A stretch of 64,000 nt of DNA from Hyphomicrobium sp. GTDB taxonomy: Bacteria > Pseudomonadota > Alphaproteobacteria > Rhizobiales > Hyphomicrobiaceae. Where the stretch lies: positions 62,001 through 126,000 of the forward strand of contig JAFWGI010000004.1 of assembly GCA_017512425.1 (NCBI GenBank), written 5' to 3'. The position numbers were made by a program, and so were the translations under genes. Numbering within the stretch: position 1 is the first letter of the stretch; each line of letters begins with the position of its first letter. Of this stretch, positions 25,269-35,024 are shown in pieces. The notes under the pieces were generated by a model that saw nothing but the letters and a program-made list of their open reading frames with translations, had not been told where the DNA came from and did no database searches.

Positions 25269-25748
25269 TCAATCCTGGAGTTTGTACGTGCCGGACCGTC
25301 CGCCGGTTTTTTCGAGCAACCGGACATGCGAGATCGTCATGGCTTTGTCAGCTGCCTTAAGCATATCGTAAATCGTCAGGCACGCCACGGAGACGGCGGT
25401 CAATGCTTCCATTTCGACGCCGGTCTGGCCCGAAACTTTGACTTCCGCCGTAACGCGCATGCCGGGCGGCGACGATTGCTCTTCGAACGTTACCGTTGCC
25501 TTGGTGATGGCAAGCGGATGACAGAGCGGGATCAGCTCATGTGTTTTCTTGGCCGCCATGATGCCGGCAATGCGCGCAGTCGCGAGCACGTCGCCCTTCT
25601 TTGCGTCGCCCGATTTCAGAAGTGCGAGCGTCTCAGGCAGCATCGCGACGAAACCCTCGGCGATCGCGGTGCGCGACGTGACGGATTTCTCCGACACATC
25701 GACCATGCGTGCCTGGCCCTTGTCGTCGATGTGTGAAAGCTTGCTCAT
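25269..25748 (-). CDS. moaC: Cyclic pyranopterin monophosphate synthase
   Basis: Second step of molybdenum cofactor synthesis. 159 residues. [16 protein letters not shown], then [13 protein letters not shown] with the active-site His/Cys and [19 protein letters not shown] are family signatures. The start codon overlaps the trpC stop by 4 nt (ATGA), indicating translational coupling to the tryptophan genes. Confidence 0.97.
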   Translation of the reverse strand: MSKLSHIDDKGQARMVDVSEKSVTSRTAIAEGFVAMLPETLALLKSGDAKKGDVLATARIAGIMAAKKTHELIPLCHPLAITKATVTFEEQSSPPGMRVTAEVKVSGQTGVEMEALTAVSVACLTIYDMLKAADKAMTISHVRLLEKTGGRSGTYKLQD

Positions 25749-26548
25749 TTTTTGCCGGCCTTGCCGAGCAAGGTTTTCGTCGCCTTCGTCACGTCGTCCT
25801 GGCGCATCAGGCTTTCGCCGACGAGGAAGGTGCCGACGCCGACCTTGGAGAGGCGCGCGATGTCATCCGGTGTGAAGATGCCGCTTTCGCCGACGACGAT
25901 GCGATCCTTCGGGACTTTCGGAGCGAGCGCTTCGGTCGTCGCCAGTGTCACGTCGAAGGTTTTCAAATTGCGATTGTTGATGCCGATCATCCGGCAGTCG
26001 AGCTTCAAGGCGCGATCAAGCTCTTCAGCATCATGGACTTCGGCGATGGCGTCCATGCCCCAGTCCTTGGCGGCGCTCGCGAGATCGGCCGCGGTTGCGT
26101 CATCGACTTCGGCGAGAATGATCAGGATGCAGTCGGCACCCCAGGCGCGCGCTTCCGCGACCTGATAGGTATCGATCATGAAGTCCTTGCGCAGGACGGG
26201 TAGCTTGCACGCGGCGCGGGCGGCGACGAGATACTGCGGCGCGCCTTGAAACGACGGCGTGTCGGTAAGGATCGACAGGCACGCAGCCCCGCCGTCTTCG
26301 TAGGCGCGGGCAAGGGCCGGGGGATCGAAGTCGGCGCGGATCAGACCCTTCGACGGGGAAGCCTTCTTGATCTCGGCAATCAGCGCCGGCTTTTTCTTGG
26401 CGAGCTTGGCGGCGATGGCATCGGCGAACGGGCGCACGCGTGGCGCCGAGCGCGCATACTCGGCAATGACACGCAATGGTTTCAACGCTTTTGCGCGGGC
26501 GACTTCCTCGCGCTTGTACGCGGTGATTTTTTCGAGAATGTCGGCCAT
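25745..26548 (-). CDS. trpC: Indole-3-glycerol phosphate synthase
   Basis: Converts CdRP to indole-3-glycerol phosphate. 267 residues forming a (beta/alpha)8 barrel: [17 protein letters not shown], the catalytic-lysine strand [37 protein letters not shown] and [13 protein letters not shown]. Free-standing, not fused to TrpF. Starts 3 nt after trpD and overlaps moaC. Confidence 0.98.
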   Translation of the reverse strand: MADILEKITAYKREEVARAKALKPLRVIAEYARSAPRVRPFADAIAAKLAKKKPALIAEIKKASPSKGLIRADFDPPALARAYEDGGAACLSILTDTPSFQGAPQYLVAARAACKLPVLRKDFMIDTYQVAEARAWGADCILIILAEVDDATAADLASAAKDWGMDAIAEVHDAEELDRALKLDCRMIGINNRNLKTFDVTLATTEALAPKVPKDRIVVGESGIFTPDDIARLSKVGVGTFLVGESLMRQDDVTKATKTLLGKAGKK

Positions 26549-26551
26549 GCG

Positions 26552-27577
26552 TCAGGCAACCTCGTTGGTGACCGCGACCAGCCGGTCCAGCGCTTGCGCG
26601 GCGCGGCCGCTATCGATCGCAGTCTGAGCTTTGACGACCCCGTCTTCAAGGTCGGACGCTTTGCCGCCGACGATTAACGCGGCCGCCGCATTCAGCACGA
26701 CGATGTCGCGATACGGTCCCGGCTCGCCCTGCAAGAGATTGCGCAGCGCCGTCGCGTTGGTCGCCGCGTCGCCGCCTTTGAGGGCGGAAATGTTGGCGCG
26801 CGGAAGTCCGGCGTCTTCTGGCGTCACGTCGAACATCGTGATGCTGCCGTCACGCAATTCAGCAACCGTTGTCGCGCCGGTCGTCGTCAATTCGTCCATG
26901 CCGTCGGCGCCATGCACAACCCAGGCGCGTTTTGATCCGAGATTTTTCAGAACGTGGGCGATCGGCTCGACGAGACGGCGATCATAGACGCCGAGCACCT
27001 GCCGCGTCACGCCCGCCGGATTGCACAACGGTCCGAGCAGATTGAAAAGCGTACGGACTCCGAGATCGTTGCGGATCGGCGCCCAGGTCTTCATCGCCGG
27101 ATGATAGAGCGGCGCCCAAAGAAAGCCGACACCTGAATCTGCGATCGCACGCGTCACCGCGACCGGCGGCACGTCGAGTTTGACGCCGAGTGCCGCGAGC
27201 ACGTCGGATGCACCCGACAGCGACGTCACGGCGCGGTTTCCGTGCTTCGCGATTGTGACGCCAGCGCCGGCCGCAACAAAAGCCGCAGCTGTCGAGACGT
27301 TATAGGTGCCGTGACTGTCGCCGCCGGTGCCGACGATATCGACGGCGTCAGGCGGAGCATCGACGGACGTCATGCGCGCGCGAAGAAAATTTGCAGCGCC
27401 CGTAATCTCGTCGATGGTTTCGCCGCGCACGCGCAAGGCCATCAGAAACGCGCCCATCGCAACCGGCGGTGCCACGCCGGACATCAGCAGATCAAGCGCT
27501 GCTTCAGTCTCGCTGCTCGTCAGCCGGTCGCCGTCTGCGACGCGCGTTATGAGACGTTTTAATTCTTTGGCGGGCAT
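26552..27577 (-). CDS. trpD: Anthranilate phosphoribosyltransferase
   Basis: Joins anthranilate to PRPP. 341 residues. The PRPP-binding glycine loop VDIVGTGGDSHGTYNVSTA, then KHGNRAVTSLSGASDVL and FNLLGPLCNPAG are conserved. Sits 12 nt after trpG and 3 nt before trpC, so one transcript. Confidence 0.98.
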   Translation of the reverse strand: MPAKELKRLITRVADGDRLTSSETEAALDLLMSGVAPPVAMGAFLMALRVRGETIDEITGAANFLRARMTSVDAPPDAVDIVGTGGDSHGTYNVSTAAAFVAAGAGVTIAKHGNRAVTSLSGASDVLAALGVKLDVPPVAVTRAIADSGVGFLWAPLYHPAMKTWAPIRNDLGVRTLFNLLGPLCNPAGVTRQVLGVYDRRLVEPIAHVLKNLGSKRAWVVHGADGMDELTTTGATTVAELRDGSITMFDVTPEDAGLPRANISALKGGDAATNATALRNLLQGEPGPYRDIVVLNAAAALIVGGKASDLEDGVVKAQTAIDSGRAAQALDRLVAVTNEVA

Positions 27578-27589
27578 GTCTCTCAGGTC

Positions 27590-28186
27590 TCAGGCGGCTT
27601 TGCGTGATTTCGGGGTGAAGCCGGCAAGGCTCAGGAAGTTGGCGAGCAACGCGTGGCCTTGTTGCGAGGCGATGCTTTCAGGGTGAAACTGGACGCCATG
27701 CACCGGATGCGTCTTGTGCTGCAAGCCCATGATGATGCCGTCGGACGTTTCGGCGGTGATCTCAAGGCAGTCTGGCAGCGTTGCGCGTTCGACGATCAGC
27801 GAGTGATAGCGGGTGATCTCGAACTGCTTGGGCAGCCCGTGGAAAACGCCTTTATCCGTATGCGTGATCGTCGAGAGCTTGCCGTGCATCGGTTGCGGCG
27901 CGCGGATGACTTTGCCGCCGTAACTCTGGCCAATCGATTGATGGCCAAGGCAGACGCCGAGCAGCGGGATCGTCGGACCTGCTTTTTTGATCAGGTCGAG
28001 ACAGACGCCGGCTTCGTTCGGCGTGCACGGACCCGGAGAGAGAACGATCGCCTTCGGCTTCTGCGCGATGACTTCTTCTGCCGTCACCTTGTCGTTGCGG
28101 ATGACGACGCTTTCCGCGCCAAGCTCGCCGAGGTAGTGGACGAGATTGTAGGTAAAGCTGTCGTAGTTATCGATCAGGATCAGCAT
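27590..28186 (-). CDS. trpG: Anthranilate synthase component II (glutamine amidotransferase)
   Basis: Supplies ammonia from glutamine to TrpE. 198 residues from the ATG at 28186 ([19 protein letters not shown]). Catalytic triad visible as Cys in [13 protein letters not shown] and His/Glu in VQFHPESI. The 63-nt upstream extension of the frame is rejected on family length. In this strain trpG starts the trpGDC-moaC-moeA run and is separated from trpE by VOC, SixA and a small membrane-protein gene. Confidence 0.97.
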   Translation of the reverse strand: MLILIDNYDSFTYNLVHYLGELGAESVVIRNDKVTAEEVIAQKPKAIVLSPGPCTPNEAGVCLDLIKKAGPTIPLLGVCLGHQSIGQSYGGKVIRAPQPMHGKLSTITHTDKGVFHGLPKQFEITRYHSLIVERATLPDCLEITAETSDGIIMGLQHKTHPVHGVQFHPESIASQQGHALLANFLSLAGFTPKSRKAA

Positions 28187-28318
28187 GTCGAGACATCTCA
28201 AGGCCGGGCGATAATACTGCGCCTGTTTAACCGTCGAACGTCCGGTCAAGTCAACCTCGCGCCGCGCGAATTAACGCCTTGGTCGCGCTGCACGAATTTA
28301 TTAAGGCTGAAAGCGGCG

Positions 28319-28747
28319 TCAGAACGTGACTTTGACGGAGGCGGCGCTGCGATTTGCCGGGCCGTGAAATACAGCCTCGATGTTGTTGCCGTCGGGATCG
28401 ATCAGGAACGCTGCGTAATAGCCGGGATGATAGGGACGTTCGCCGGGCGCGCCGTTATCGACGCCGCCATTCTCAAGTCCGACCTTATGAAAACGATCTA
28501 CGACCTCGCGATTGTCCGCCTGGAATGCGAGGTGATGGCGGCCCGTCAACTTGCCCTGAGCGGCGGCGCTGCCGGGCGCCGATACGAACAATTCGTCCGC
28601 CCAAAAGTAGTCGGGCGCCTCGCCGCCCATCGGAATCCCGAGCACCTTGAAAACGGCGCTGTAAAAACGCCGGCTGGCTTCGATGTCGGCGACCACGAGT
28701 TGAATGTGGTCGATCAGGCGGCCGCGATGCAGTTCCTGTATTTCCAT
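28319..28747 (-). CDS. VOC (glyoxalase/bleomycin-resistance fold) family protein
   Basis: 142 residues. Two beta-alpha-beta-beta-beta modules: IDHIQLVVADIEASRRFYSA near the N-terminus with a putative metal His, HHLAFQADNREVVDRFH in the middle, and the C-terminal YAAFLIDPDGNNIEAVFHGP carrying the metal Glu. Substrate unknown; a dioxygenase, isomerase or lyase is possible. Probably inserted in the trpE-trpG interval; 132 nt separate it from trpG. Confidence 0.9.
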   Translation of the reverse strand: MEIQELHRGRLIDHIQLVVADIEASRRFYSAVFKVLGIPMGGEAPDYFWADELFVSAPGSAAAQGKLTGRHHLAFQADNREVVDRFHKVGLENGGVDNGAPGERPYHPGYYAAFLIDPDGNNIEAVFHGPANRSAASVKVTF

Positions 28748-28824
28748 GCGCAGCTCCTTCCAGACCTGTCGTGATCAACGGCGAGCGCGTCTGCCGGTTC
28801 CGTCGTGTTGACGCGGAACTGGCG

Positions 28825-29343
28825 TCAGGTCCGGTCCTTCGGCGTGACATACGTTTCGAGATGACCGCCGGTCGTCTCCATGGCACCGAAACTCGCGCCG
28901 CCGAGCGAGATGATCGCCAGGGCGGCGGTCGGGAAATGATCGCGCATACGAACAAGTTGGGCCGGATCGCCGCTTTGCGCCAACGTCGCGGCAAGCGCGT
29001 GCAGGCCAGGGTTATGGCCGATGAGCAAAACGCGCTTGGCATCCGCACACCCTTTGCGCAAACAATCGAGCATCGTGTCGGGCGTAGCGAGATACAACTG
29101 ATCGTCGAACCGGACCGCCGGCTTGGCGCTCGCAATATCGGATGCGACGGCTTCGAGCGTTTCGCGCGTCCGTTTTGCCGGCGAACAGAGCACGACATCC
29201 GGCGCAAATTTCAGCGATGCAAGCATATGCCCCATGATCGGCGCAGCACGGCGGCCGCGCTCGTTCAAAGGCCGGTCGAAATCGTCGAGCTGTGGCTGGT
29301 CCCAGCTCGATTTGGCGTGACGGAGAAGCGCGAGTTGGATCAT
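28825..29343 (-). CDS. SixA-like histidine phosphatase
   Basis: 172 residues from the ATG at 29343. The phosphohistidine motif at the N-terminus is LALLRHAKSSWDQPQLDDFD, with RPLNERGRRAAPIMG after it and the second catalytic His in VLLIGHNPGLHAL. This is the SixA branch of the histidine phosphatase superfamily, which removes phosphate from phosphohistidine of phosphorelay or nitrogen-PTS proteins. The target is not evident from context. Confidence 0.9.
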   Translation of the reverse strand: MIQLALLRHAKSSWDQPQLDDFDRPLNERGRRAAPIMGHMLASLKFAPDVVLCSPAKRTRETLEAVASDIASAKPAVRFDDQLYLATPDTMLDCLRKGCADAKRVLLIGHNPGLHALAATLAQSGDPAQLVRMRDHFPTAALAIISLGGASFGAMETTGGHLETYVTPKDRT

Positions 29344-29491
29344 GGCGCGACAATGCCCGTCACGGGGATTATCGGCAAGCGCCATCGTGCGTGTACGCAA
29401 CACCACGCAATGGATGCAGCGCCGCCATCAATGCGCTAGAAGCCGGGAGCATAAATGACGGACCCGTTACTGTGAGGCATTGAACGCAGGC

Positions 29492-29938
29492 ATGGATATC
29501 GTCCTGACCCTTCTCAGTCCCATCATCTGGCTGCTCGGCTGGCTATTTGCGATTGTGTGGTGGGTCGCGAGTTATCTGCTATGGGCGATCATATGGCTGC
29601 TGCTGCCATTTGCGATCGTAGCGTTCGTCGCATTTCGCGTGGCCGAGAAGATGCTCGGGCCCGAGATCGTTCGCGCCTGGCTCAAAAAGCAATCGCTGAA
29701 GTTCGGTGCCAACACCTGGGTGCGCGTGCGGCGCTTGACGTTCGCGTTGACGGCACTGCCAGTGCGCGTGCTCGGCTGGCTTGTCGTCTACACGGTTTGG
29801 CACAGCCTCATCAGTTTGTTCTGGAAGCCGCGCTGGCACCCGTGGACGCGGGCGTGGGCCAAGCGCTGGAAGCCACCAGGAGCGCGCACGCGGCGCGTTG
29901 CGGCCAGCACCAAAACGCAAACGGCCAAGCCGGGATAA
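29492..29938 (+). CDS. Small membrane protein with basic C-terminus, unknown function
   Basis: 148 residues from the ATG at 29492 (152 from a TTG at 29480, which has a closer GAGG). Residues about 4-50 form one or two very hydrophobic, Trp-rich helices (LLSPIIWLLGWLFAIVWWVA and onward). A third segment lies near 88-108, and the tail is strongly Arg/Lys/Trp-rich. It is convergent with trpE, whose stop is 3 nt away. Family not recognised. Confidence 0.65.
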   Translation: MDIVLTLLSPIIWLLGWLFAIVWWVASYLLWAIIWLLLPFAIVAFVAFRVAEKMLGPEIVRAWLKKQSLKFGANTWVRVRRLTFALTALPVRVLGWLVVYTVWHSLISLFWKPRWHPWTRAWAKRWKPPGARTRRVAASTKTQTAKPG

Positions 29939-29941
29939 CGC

Positions 29942-31501
29942 TCAGCCGAACGCGCCGCCGTTACCGCGTCTGTTTGCACCAGAACCTTTCGCTGCGAAAC
30001 GGACCGCTTCCTCGGCGGCACGGACGACGGCCTTGGCCTTATTGATGCATTCCTGCTGTTCGTTCTCTGCGATGCTGTCGTTGGTGATGCCCGCGCCCGA
30101 CTGTACGTGGACCATGCCGTCTTTGACGATCGCGGTGCGCAAGACGATGCAAGTGTCCATCTCGCCGCCGGCCGAGAAATATCCAACGCATCCGGCGTAA
30201 GGACCGCGCTTTGCTTTTTCGAGTTCGGCGATGATCTCCATCGAGCGGACTTTGGGTGCGCCAGATACCGTTCCGGCAGGAAACCCCGCCATCAACGCGT
30301 CGATGGCATCGTGTGATTTGGAATCGAGCCGGCCGATGACATTCGACACGATGTGCATGACGTGGCTGTAGCGCTCGATAACAAACTGGTCGGTGACGGC
30401 GACCGTGCCGGTTTCCGCTACGCGGCCGACATCGTTGCGGCCGAGATCGAGCAGCATCAAATGCTCTGAGCGTTCTTTCGGATCGGCGAGGAGGGCGCGG
30501 GCGAGCGTTTCGTCTTCGGCTTGTGTGCTGCCGCGATGCGTCGTGCCGGCGATCGGGCGGATCGTCACGACGCCATCGCGGACCCGCACCAGAATCTCCG
30601 GCGACGATCCGACGAGCGAAAATCCGCCGAAGTCGAGATGAAACAGAAACGGCGACGGGTTGAGGCGCCGCAGCGCGCGATAGAGCGCGAACGATGGCAA
30701 GGCGAACGGCGCCGAGAAGCGCTGGGACAATACAACCTGGAAAATGTCGCCGGCGGTGATGTACGCTTTCGCCTTGGCGACCATATCGAGATATTGCGCG
30801 GCCGTCGTGTTCGAGACCGGTTCTTGCAGCGTCGCCGGCACTTCCGATTGTGCTGTTTCGTGCGGCAGCGGCGCGTCGAGCAATTGTACGGCGGTTGCCA
30901 GCCGCGCCTTCGCAGCGTCATAGGCTTGCGTCGCCGTTGCGCCGGATTGCGCACGCACGGGCGTCACGACCGTCATCTCGTCTTTGACGCTATCGAAAAT
31001 CAAAATGAGCGTCGGGCGGATCAGGATCGCGTCCGGCACGCCGAGCGTATCGGGCTTCATCTCGGGCAGGTTTTCGATCAACCGCACCGTGTCGTAGCCC
31101 ATGTAGCCGAAAATACCGGCCGACATCGGCGGCAGGCTTTCGGGAAGATCTATGCGGCTTTCATCGAGAATGGCGCGCAGCGATTGCAGCGTGCCGCGGC
31201 TGTCGGCTTCAAAGCCAGCGTCGCCGCGTGCCGGATGCCGATTGAGCTCGGCGTGGTCGCCATTGGCGCGCCAGATTAGATCGGGTTCGAGCCCGATGAC
31301 GGAATAGCGGCCGCGCGCCGCGCCACCCTCAACGGATTCGAGCAGGAAGCAATTGGCGCCCTTGGCGCCCGCGACCTTGAGATACGCGGACACCGGCGTT
31401 TCGACGTCGGCCACGAGCCGCGTCCAGACGACCTGCGGACGGCCAGCGTCGTAGGCGGCGGCGAACGCAGGAAATGCCGGCCAGAGATTACCGTCAGCCA
31501 C
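29942..31501 (-). CDS. trpE: Anthranilate synthase component I
   Basis: First committed step of tryptophan synthesis: chorismate plus ammonia to anthranilate. 519 residues. The Trp feedback site LLES is present in CFLLESVEGGAARGRYS. The chorismate-binding half shows VLSQRFSAPF, RPIAGTTHRGSTQAEDE, LLDLGRNDVGRV and GAPKVRSMEIIAELE. Only 14 nt after the PpiD-like gene, so there is no room for a trp leader peptide or attenuator directly upstream. Confidence 0.98.
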   Translation of the reverse strand: MADGNLWPAFPAFAAAYDAGRPQVVWTRLVADVETPVSAYLKVAGAKGANCFLLESVEGGAARGRYSVIGLEPDLIWRANGDHAELNRHPARGDAGFEADSRGTLQSLRAILDESRIDLPESLPPMSAGIFGYMGYDTVRLIENLPEMKPDTLGVPDAILIRPTLILIFDSVKDEMTVVTPVRAQSGATATQAYDAAKARLATAVQLLDAPLPHETAQSEVPATLQEPVSNTTAAQYLDMVAKAKAYITAGDIFQVVLSQRFSAPFALPSFALYRALRRLNPSPFLFHLDFGGFSLVGSSPEILVRVRDGVVTIRPIAGTTHRGSTQAEDETLARALLADPKERSEHLMLLDLGRNDVGRVAETGTVAVTDQFVIERYSHVMHIVSNVIGRLDSKSHDAIDALMAGFPAGTVSGAPKVRSMEIIAELEKAKRGPYAGCVGYFSAGGEMDTCIVLRTAIVKDGMVHVQSGAGITNDSIAENEQQECINKAKAVVRAAEEAVRFAAKGSGANRRGNGGAFG

Positions 31502-31515
31502 GGCGCGCGTGCTCC

Positions 31516-33414
31516 CTATTGCTCGGTGACGATGCCGAGCGCACGCTGGAGTTCGACTTGATTGATGCTGGCATTGTATCGCGCCTTCAATGTCTCAGCG
31601 TATTCGTTGAGCACCTGGTTCGTGTAGTCGGCCTGCAGCTCGGTCGTCAATTTATCGAGCTGCTCTTTGGTTGGCGCAGGTGCCGGCGTGATCGCGACAA
31701 CCTTGAAGATCGTGCGAGACCCGCGGTCGGTCGTCTGGGCGCTCGTCGCCTTGCCGTCGGCCAGAACAAACGCCTGCGCGACAGCCGCTTCCGACAAGCC
31801 TTGCGGAATTGTCCGGCGCGTGAACGGTTCGGATTTTTCGCCCTTCGCACCCGCCTCGGCCTCGATCGCCGTCATCGGCTCGCCGGCGTTGATCTTGAGC
31901 ACGAGCTTGTTGGCGAGTTCGGTCACCAAGCGCTGGCGTTCAAATCCTTTGTAGTCGAGTTCAACTTCGCCTTTGACCTCTTCAAAAGTTTTCTGTTTCG
32001 GGGCGTCCGTGCCGGTCAGATTGATCCAGGCATAGGCACCGCTCGGCAATTCGACGCCCTGGTCGAGCGCAGATGCATCGGGCGCAAAGACATCGGTCAT
32101 GATCTTGGTGGAGTCCGACGACGTCATGACGGGCTTTCCGTCCGGACCCAGTCCTTGGCGGTCGGCGCCAGCAATGTCCTGATAGGCGATCTTCAGCATA
32201 TCGGCGACTTCCTTCAACGTTTTACCGGCCGACCGCGCGTCTTCGATTTCATCGTGCTTCGCCTGAAGAGCCTGCTTGGCCTTCTCGATCGCGAGCTTGT
32301 CGCGGACCGTGTCTTTGACGTCGGCCAGCGTCTTGTGCGTGCCGGGCTCGATCTGGGTAACGCGCAAAATCACGGTCGCGAAACGACCCTCGATGACATC
32401 GGAGTATTTGTCCTTTTCGAGCGCAAAGGCGGCGTCGGCGATCTTCTTGTCGATCAAAGCTTTCTTCGTGATCAATCCGAGGTCGACGTCGGTGTCTTTG
32501 GCGCCCGCGTCCTTGGCGGCGTCACCGAACGACTTCGAGCCATCGCGCAGGGCTTTCAACGCGGTGTCGGCGGTTGTTTTGTCCTTGAACGCGATCTGCT
32601 GCACGCGGCGCTGTTCCGGCGTGTCGTAGGTGTCTTTTGTGACCTCGTAGGATTTTTCGATTTCCTCGTCAGTGACGGTCATCTGCTTTTTGAGATCGTC
32701 GACAGACAACGTCAAAATCTGGAACTTGCGGTATTCGGGCGTCATGTAGCGCGACTTGTCGGCCTCATAACGCTCTTTCAATTTCGTATCGTCCGCAGCC
32801 GGTATCGTGATGACCTTGTCGGCATCGATCGTCAGCCATTCGACGGTGCGCTTCTCTTCGTTATAGGCGTGTAGCAGGTCGATCATCGGCTTCGGGACGG
32901 TCAGCCCCTTGATCAATGAGCCGAGCATTTGCGTGCGCAGTTCGTCTTTGCGATAGAGCGTCAGGAACCCGCGCTCGCTGAGGTTCAACTGGCGCAGCCG
33001 TTCGAGAAGCGCGTCGCGCGAGAATTTGCCGTCGGCGCTCTTGAGGTTTGGATCGTTCTGCAGCGTTTCGATCAGCGTCGCATCGGAAAGATCGAGGCCG
33101 AGGTCGCGCGCATGGGTTTCAATCGCGGCGCCGCCGAGCATTTGCGAGATGACGCGGCGGTCGAGACCGAGAGCTTTGCCCTGTTCGGCGGTCAGTTTCT
33201 GATTGGCTTCGCGCGAGAAGGCGTCCAGCTCGCGCTGGAATTCGCGGGAGTATTCTTCGGACGTAATCTCGGTGCCGCCGACGGATGCGACCGAACCACG
33301 GCCCCAGCCTGTGAAAACGTCCGCCACGCCCCAGATCGCGAACGAGAAAACAAGAAGTCCGAAGAGGATCTTGGCGACCCACGTTTGGGCGCCGCGTCTC
33401 ATACTCTCAAGCAT
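31516..33414 (-). CDS. ppiD: PpiD-like membrane-anchored peptidyl-prolyl isomerase/chaperone
   Basis: 632 residues. A short cytoplasmic N-terminus, then one membrane anchor about 13-36 (WVAKILFGLLVFSFAIWGVA). The SurA-like N-terminal chaperone domain spans about 40-230 (GGTEITSEEYSREFQRELDA). A parvulin-type domain lies near 240-375 (EQRRVQQIAFKDK, DVDLGLITKKALIDKKIADA). A C-terminal segment repeats the SurA_N-like pattern. PpiD works at the periplasmic face of SecYEG on emerging proteins. Placement before trpE is a conserved alphaproteobacterial pairing as I recall it. Confidence 0.93.
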   Translation of the reverse strand: MLESMRRGAQTWVAKILFGLLVFSFAIWGVADVFTGWGRGSVASVGGTEITSEEYSREFQRELDAFSREANQKLTAEQGKALGLDRRVISQMLGGAAIETHARDLGLDLSDATLIETLQNDPNLKSADGKFSRDALLERLRQLNLSERGFLTLYRKDELRTQMLGSLIKGLTVPKPMIDLLHAYNEEKRTVEWLTIDADKVITIPAADDTKLKERYEADKSRYMTPEYRKFQILTLSVDDLKKQMTVTDEEIEKSYEVTKDTYDTPEQRRVQQIAFKDKTTADTALKALRDGSKSFGDAAKDAGAKDTDVDLGLITKKALIDKKIADAAFALEKDKYSDVIEGRFATVILRVTQIEPGTHKTLADVKDTVRDKLAIEKAKQALQAKHDEIEDARSAGKTLKEVADMLKIAYQDIAGADRQGLGPDGKPVMTSSDSTKIMTDVFAPDASALDQGVELPSGAYAWINLTGTDAPKQKTFEEVKGEVELDYKGFERQRLVTELANKLVLKINAGEPMTAIEAEAGAKGEKSEPFTRRTIPQGLSEAAVAQAFVLADGKATSAQTTDRGSRTIFKVVAITPAPAPTKEQLDKLTTELQADYTNQVLNEYAETLKARYNASINQVELQRALGIVTEQ

Positions 33415-33597
33415 AAAGGTGAAGTATCCCGTGGTTGGCGGCGCTGGCCCTGCAGCGTTGCATGCGAGCCTGTGCGCTTCAGTAAAACCTGTATCGCTAT
33501 GCGCCCGTGCGTGACGGGGCTGTTCGGCGTGATATGAAGCGCAGCGCAGGCCTTAATGCAAGGGTTCTGGCGCCAAACACTACCTAAGGGATGCCGC

Positions 33598-34371
33598 ATG
33601 ACGTCTGGGGTTGGGAAGATTAGGCCGTTGGTTGCCGGGAACTGGAAGATGAACGGCCTAAAAGCCGGTCTTCGCGAAGCTGAAGCCGTACGCGATGCCG
33701 TCGCCGGTCCGCTCGCCGGGCTTGCCGTCGACACCCTGCTGGCGCCGCCCGCCACCCTGTTGATGGCCATGACGACGGCGTGCAGTGGCGGCGGCTTAAC
33801 GTTTGCGGGCCAAGATTGCCACAGCAACGCGAGCGGCGCGCATACCGGCGATGTCTCCGCTGAAATGCTGAAAGAGGCGGGCGCGACGGCTGTCATCGTC
33901 GGGCACTCCGAGCGCCGCGCCGATCATGCTGAAACTGACGCGGTGGTCAGAGCCAAGGCCGAAGCGGCGTACCGCGCAGGATTGATCGCGATCATTTGCG
34001 TCGGGGAAACCATCGGCGAGCGCAAGGCAGGCGAGACGCTCGCAGTCGTCGCCCGCCAGCTTGCGCAGTCGGTGCCGGAGGCGGCGACTGCCGCAAATAC
34101 GGTCATCGCCTACGAGCCGGTTTGGGCGATCGGAACCGGCCTGACGCCATCGCCTGGCGATGTTGCCGAGGTGCACGGAGCCATCCGCCGGGATTTGACG
34201 GAGCGCTTCGGCGCTAACGGCCATGAGATGCGGCTGCTTTACGGCGGCTCCGTAAAGCCGGATAACGCAAAGGTGCTGCTGGCGGTTGATAACGTCAACG
34301 GCGCGCTGGTCGGCGGCGCGAGCCTGAAAGCCAGCGATTTTCTCGCCATAGTTCGTGCCTATGAGAGTTGA
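33598..34371 (+). CDS. tpiA: Triosephosphate isomerase
   Basis: Interconverts dihydroxyacetone phosphate and glyceraldehyde 3-phosphate. 257 residues from the ATG at 33598 (AAGGGATGCCGC upstream). [11 protein letters not shown] with the catalytic Lys, the electrophilic His in VIVGHSERR, the catalytic Glu in [13 protein letters not shown], and the phosphate loop [11 protein letters not shown]. Diverges from ppiD. Followed without a gap by an exported protein gene. Confidence 0.98.
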   Translation: MTSGVGKIRPLVAGNWKMNGLKAGLREAEAVRDAVAGPLAGLAVDTLLAPPATLLMAMTTACSGGGLTFAGQDCHSNASGAHTGDVSAEMLKEAGATAVIVGHSERRADHAETDAVVRAKAEAAYRAGLIAIICVGETIGERKAGETLAVVARQLAQSVPEAATAANTVIAYEPVWAIGTGLTPSPGDVAEVHGAIRRDLTERFGANGHEMRLLYGGSVKPDNAKVLLAVDNVNGALVGGASLKASDFLAIVRAYES

Positions 34372-35004
34372 ATGATGTTGCCTTGGTGTCAGTTTTCTAA
34401 ATCTGATTTCGCCCGCGCGATCAGTGGCGCGGTGCTCGCCGCACCGCTTCTCTCGCTCTCGGCTACGGCGGGTACGGCTAAGCTCGACAAGGAAACGTGC
34501 GCACAATTCAAGACCGAACAGGTGAAATTCATCCAGTCGGGCATTCTTGCGGACCTTCAGCGCGGGCCAGCGTGGGGCAAATCAAATCTTTCGGCCGATA
34601 GGCTGCGCGAGATCGAGCACTTCATCATGCTCGATGAGCAGATCAAATTCGCCTGCCGCGAAGCGACGCTGACGCCGAATCTGATGCAGGTCGAAGAGGT
34701 CGCCAAACGCCTCGAAATGAACCCGAACATCGATCCGTTCGCGCCGTTGCCCGATCCTGACGCCGCGCCGGCGCAAAAGAATAATGCGGCAGCCGGCGCC
34801 GCGGCTGCGCAGCCGAATTTGATGAGGCCGAAATCGAAAGCGCTGCAGCGAATCGAAGGGACGGAGCCGGCAAAGGCCAAACCGGCAGCGCAGGCGAAGC
34901 CGAAACCAAAACCGCAGGCCGCCAAGAAGCCGGTCGATGACGCGTATACCGGGCCGCCGATCGTGGTCGATAGCGGCGTGCAGCCCACTGCGCCCGCGCC
35001 CTGA
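34372..35004 (+). CDS. Exported Pro/Ala/Lys-rich protein, unknown function
   Basis: 210 residues. ATG directly abuts the tpiA stop (TGA-ATG-ATG), so it is translationally coupled. N-terminal signal-like segment about 12-34 (AISGAVLAAPLLSLSATAG). A folded middle with two cysteines (ETCAQFKTEQ, IKFACREATL) spans about 40-115, then a low-complexity Pro/Ala/Lys tail (AKAKPAAQAKPKPKPQAAKK). The family is not recognised; periplasmic or envelope-associated by inference. Confidence 0.75.
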   Translation: MMLPWCQFSKSDFARAISGAVLAAPLLSLSATAGTAKLDKETCAQFKTEQVKFIQSGILADLQRGPAWGKSNLSADRLREIEHFIMLDEQIKFACREATLTPNLMQVEEVAKRLEMNPNIDPFAPLPDPDAAPAQKNNAAAGAAAAQPNLMRPKSKALQRIEGTEPAKAKPAAQAKPKPKPQAAKKPVDDAYTGPPIVVDSGVQPTAPAP

Positions 35005-35024
35005 CGTCTGTTTGGTAATGACGT

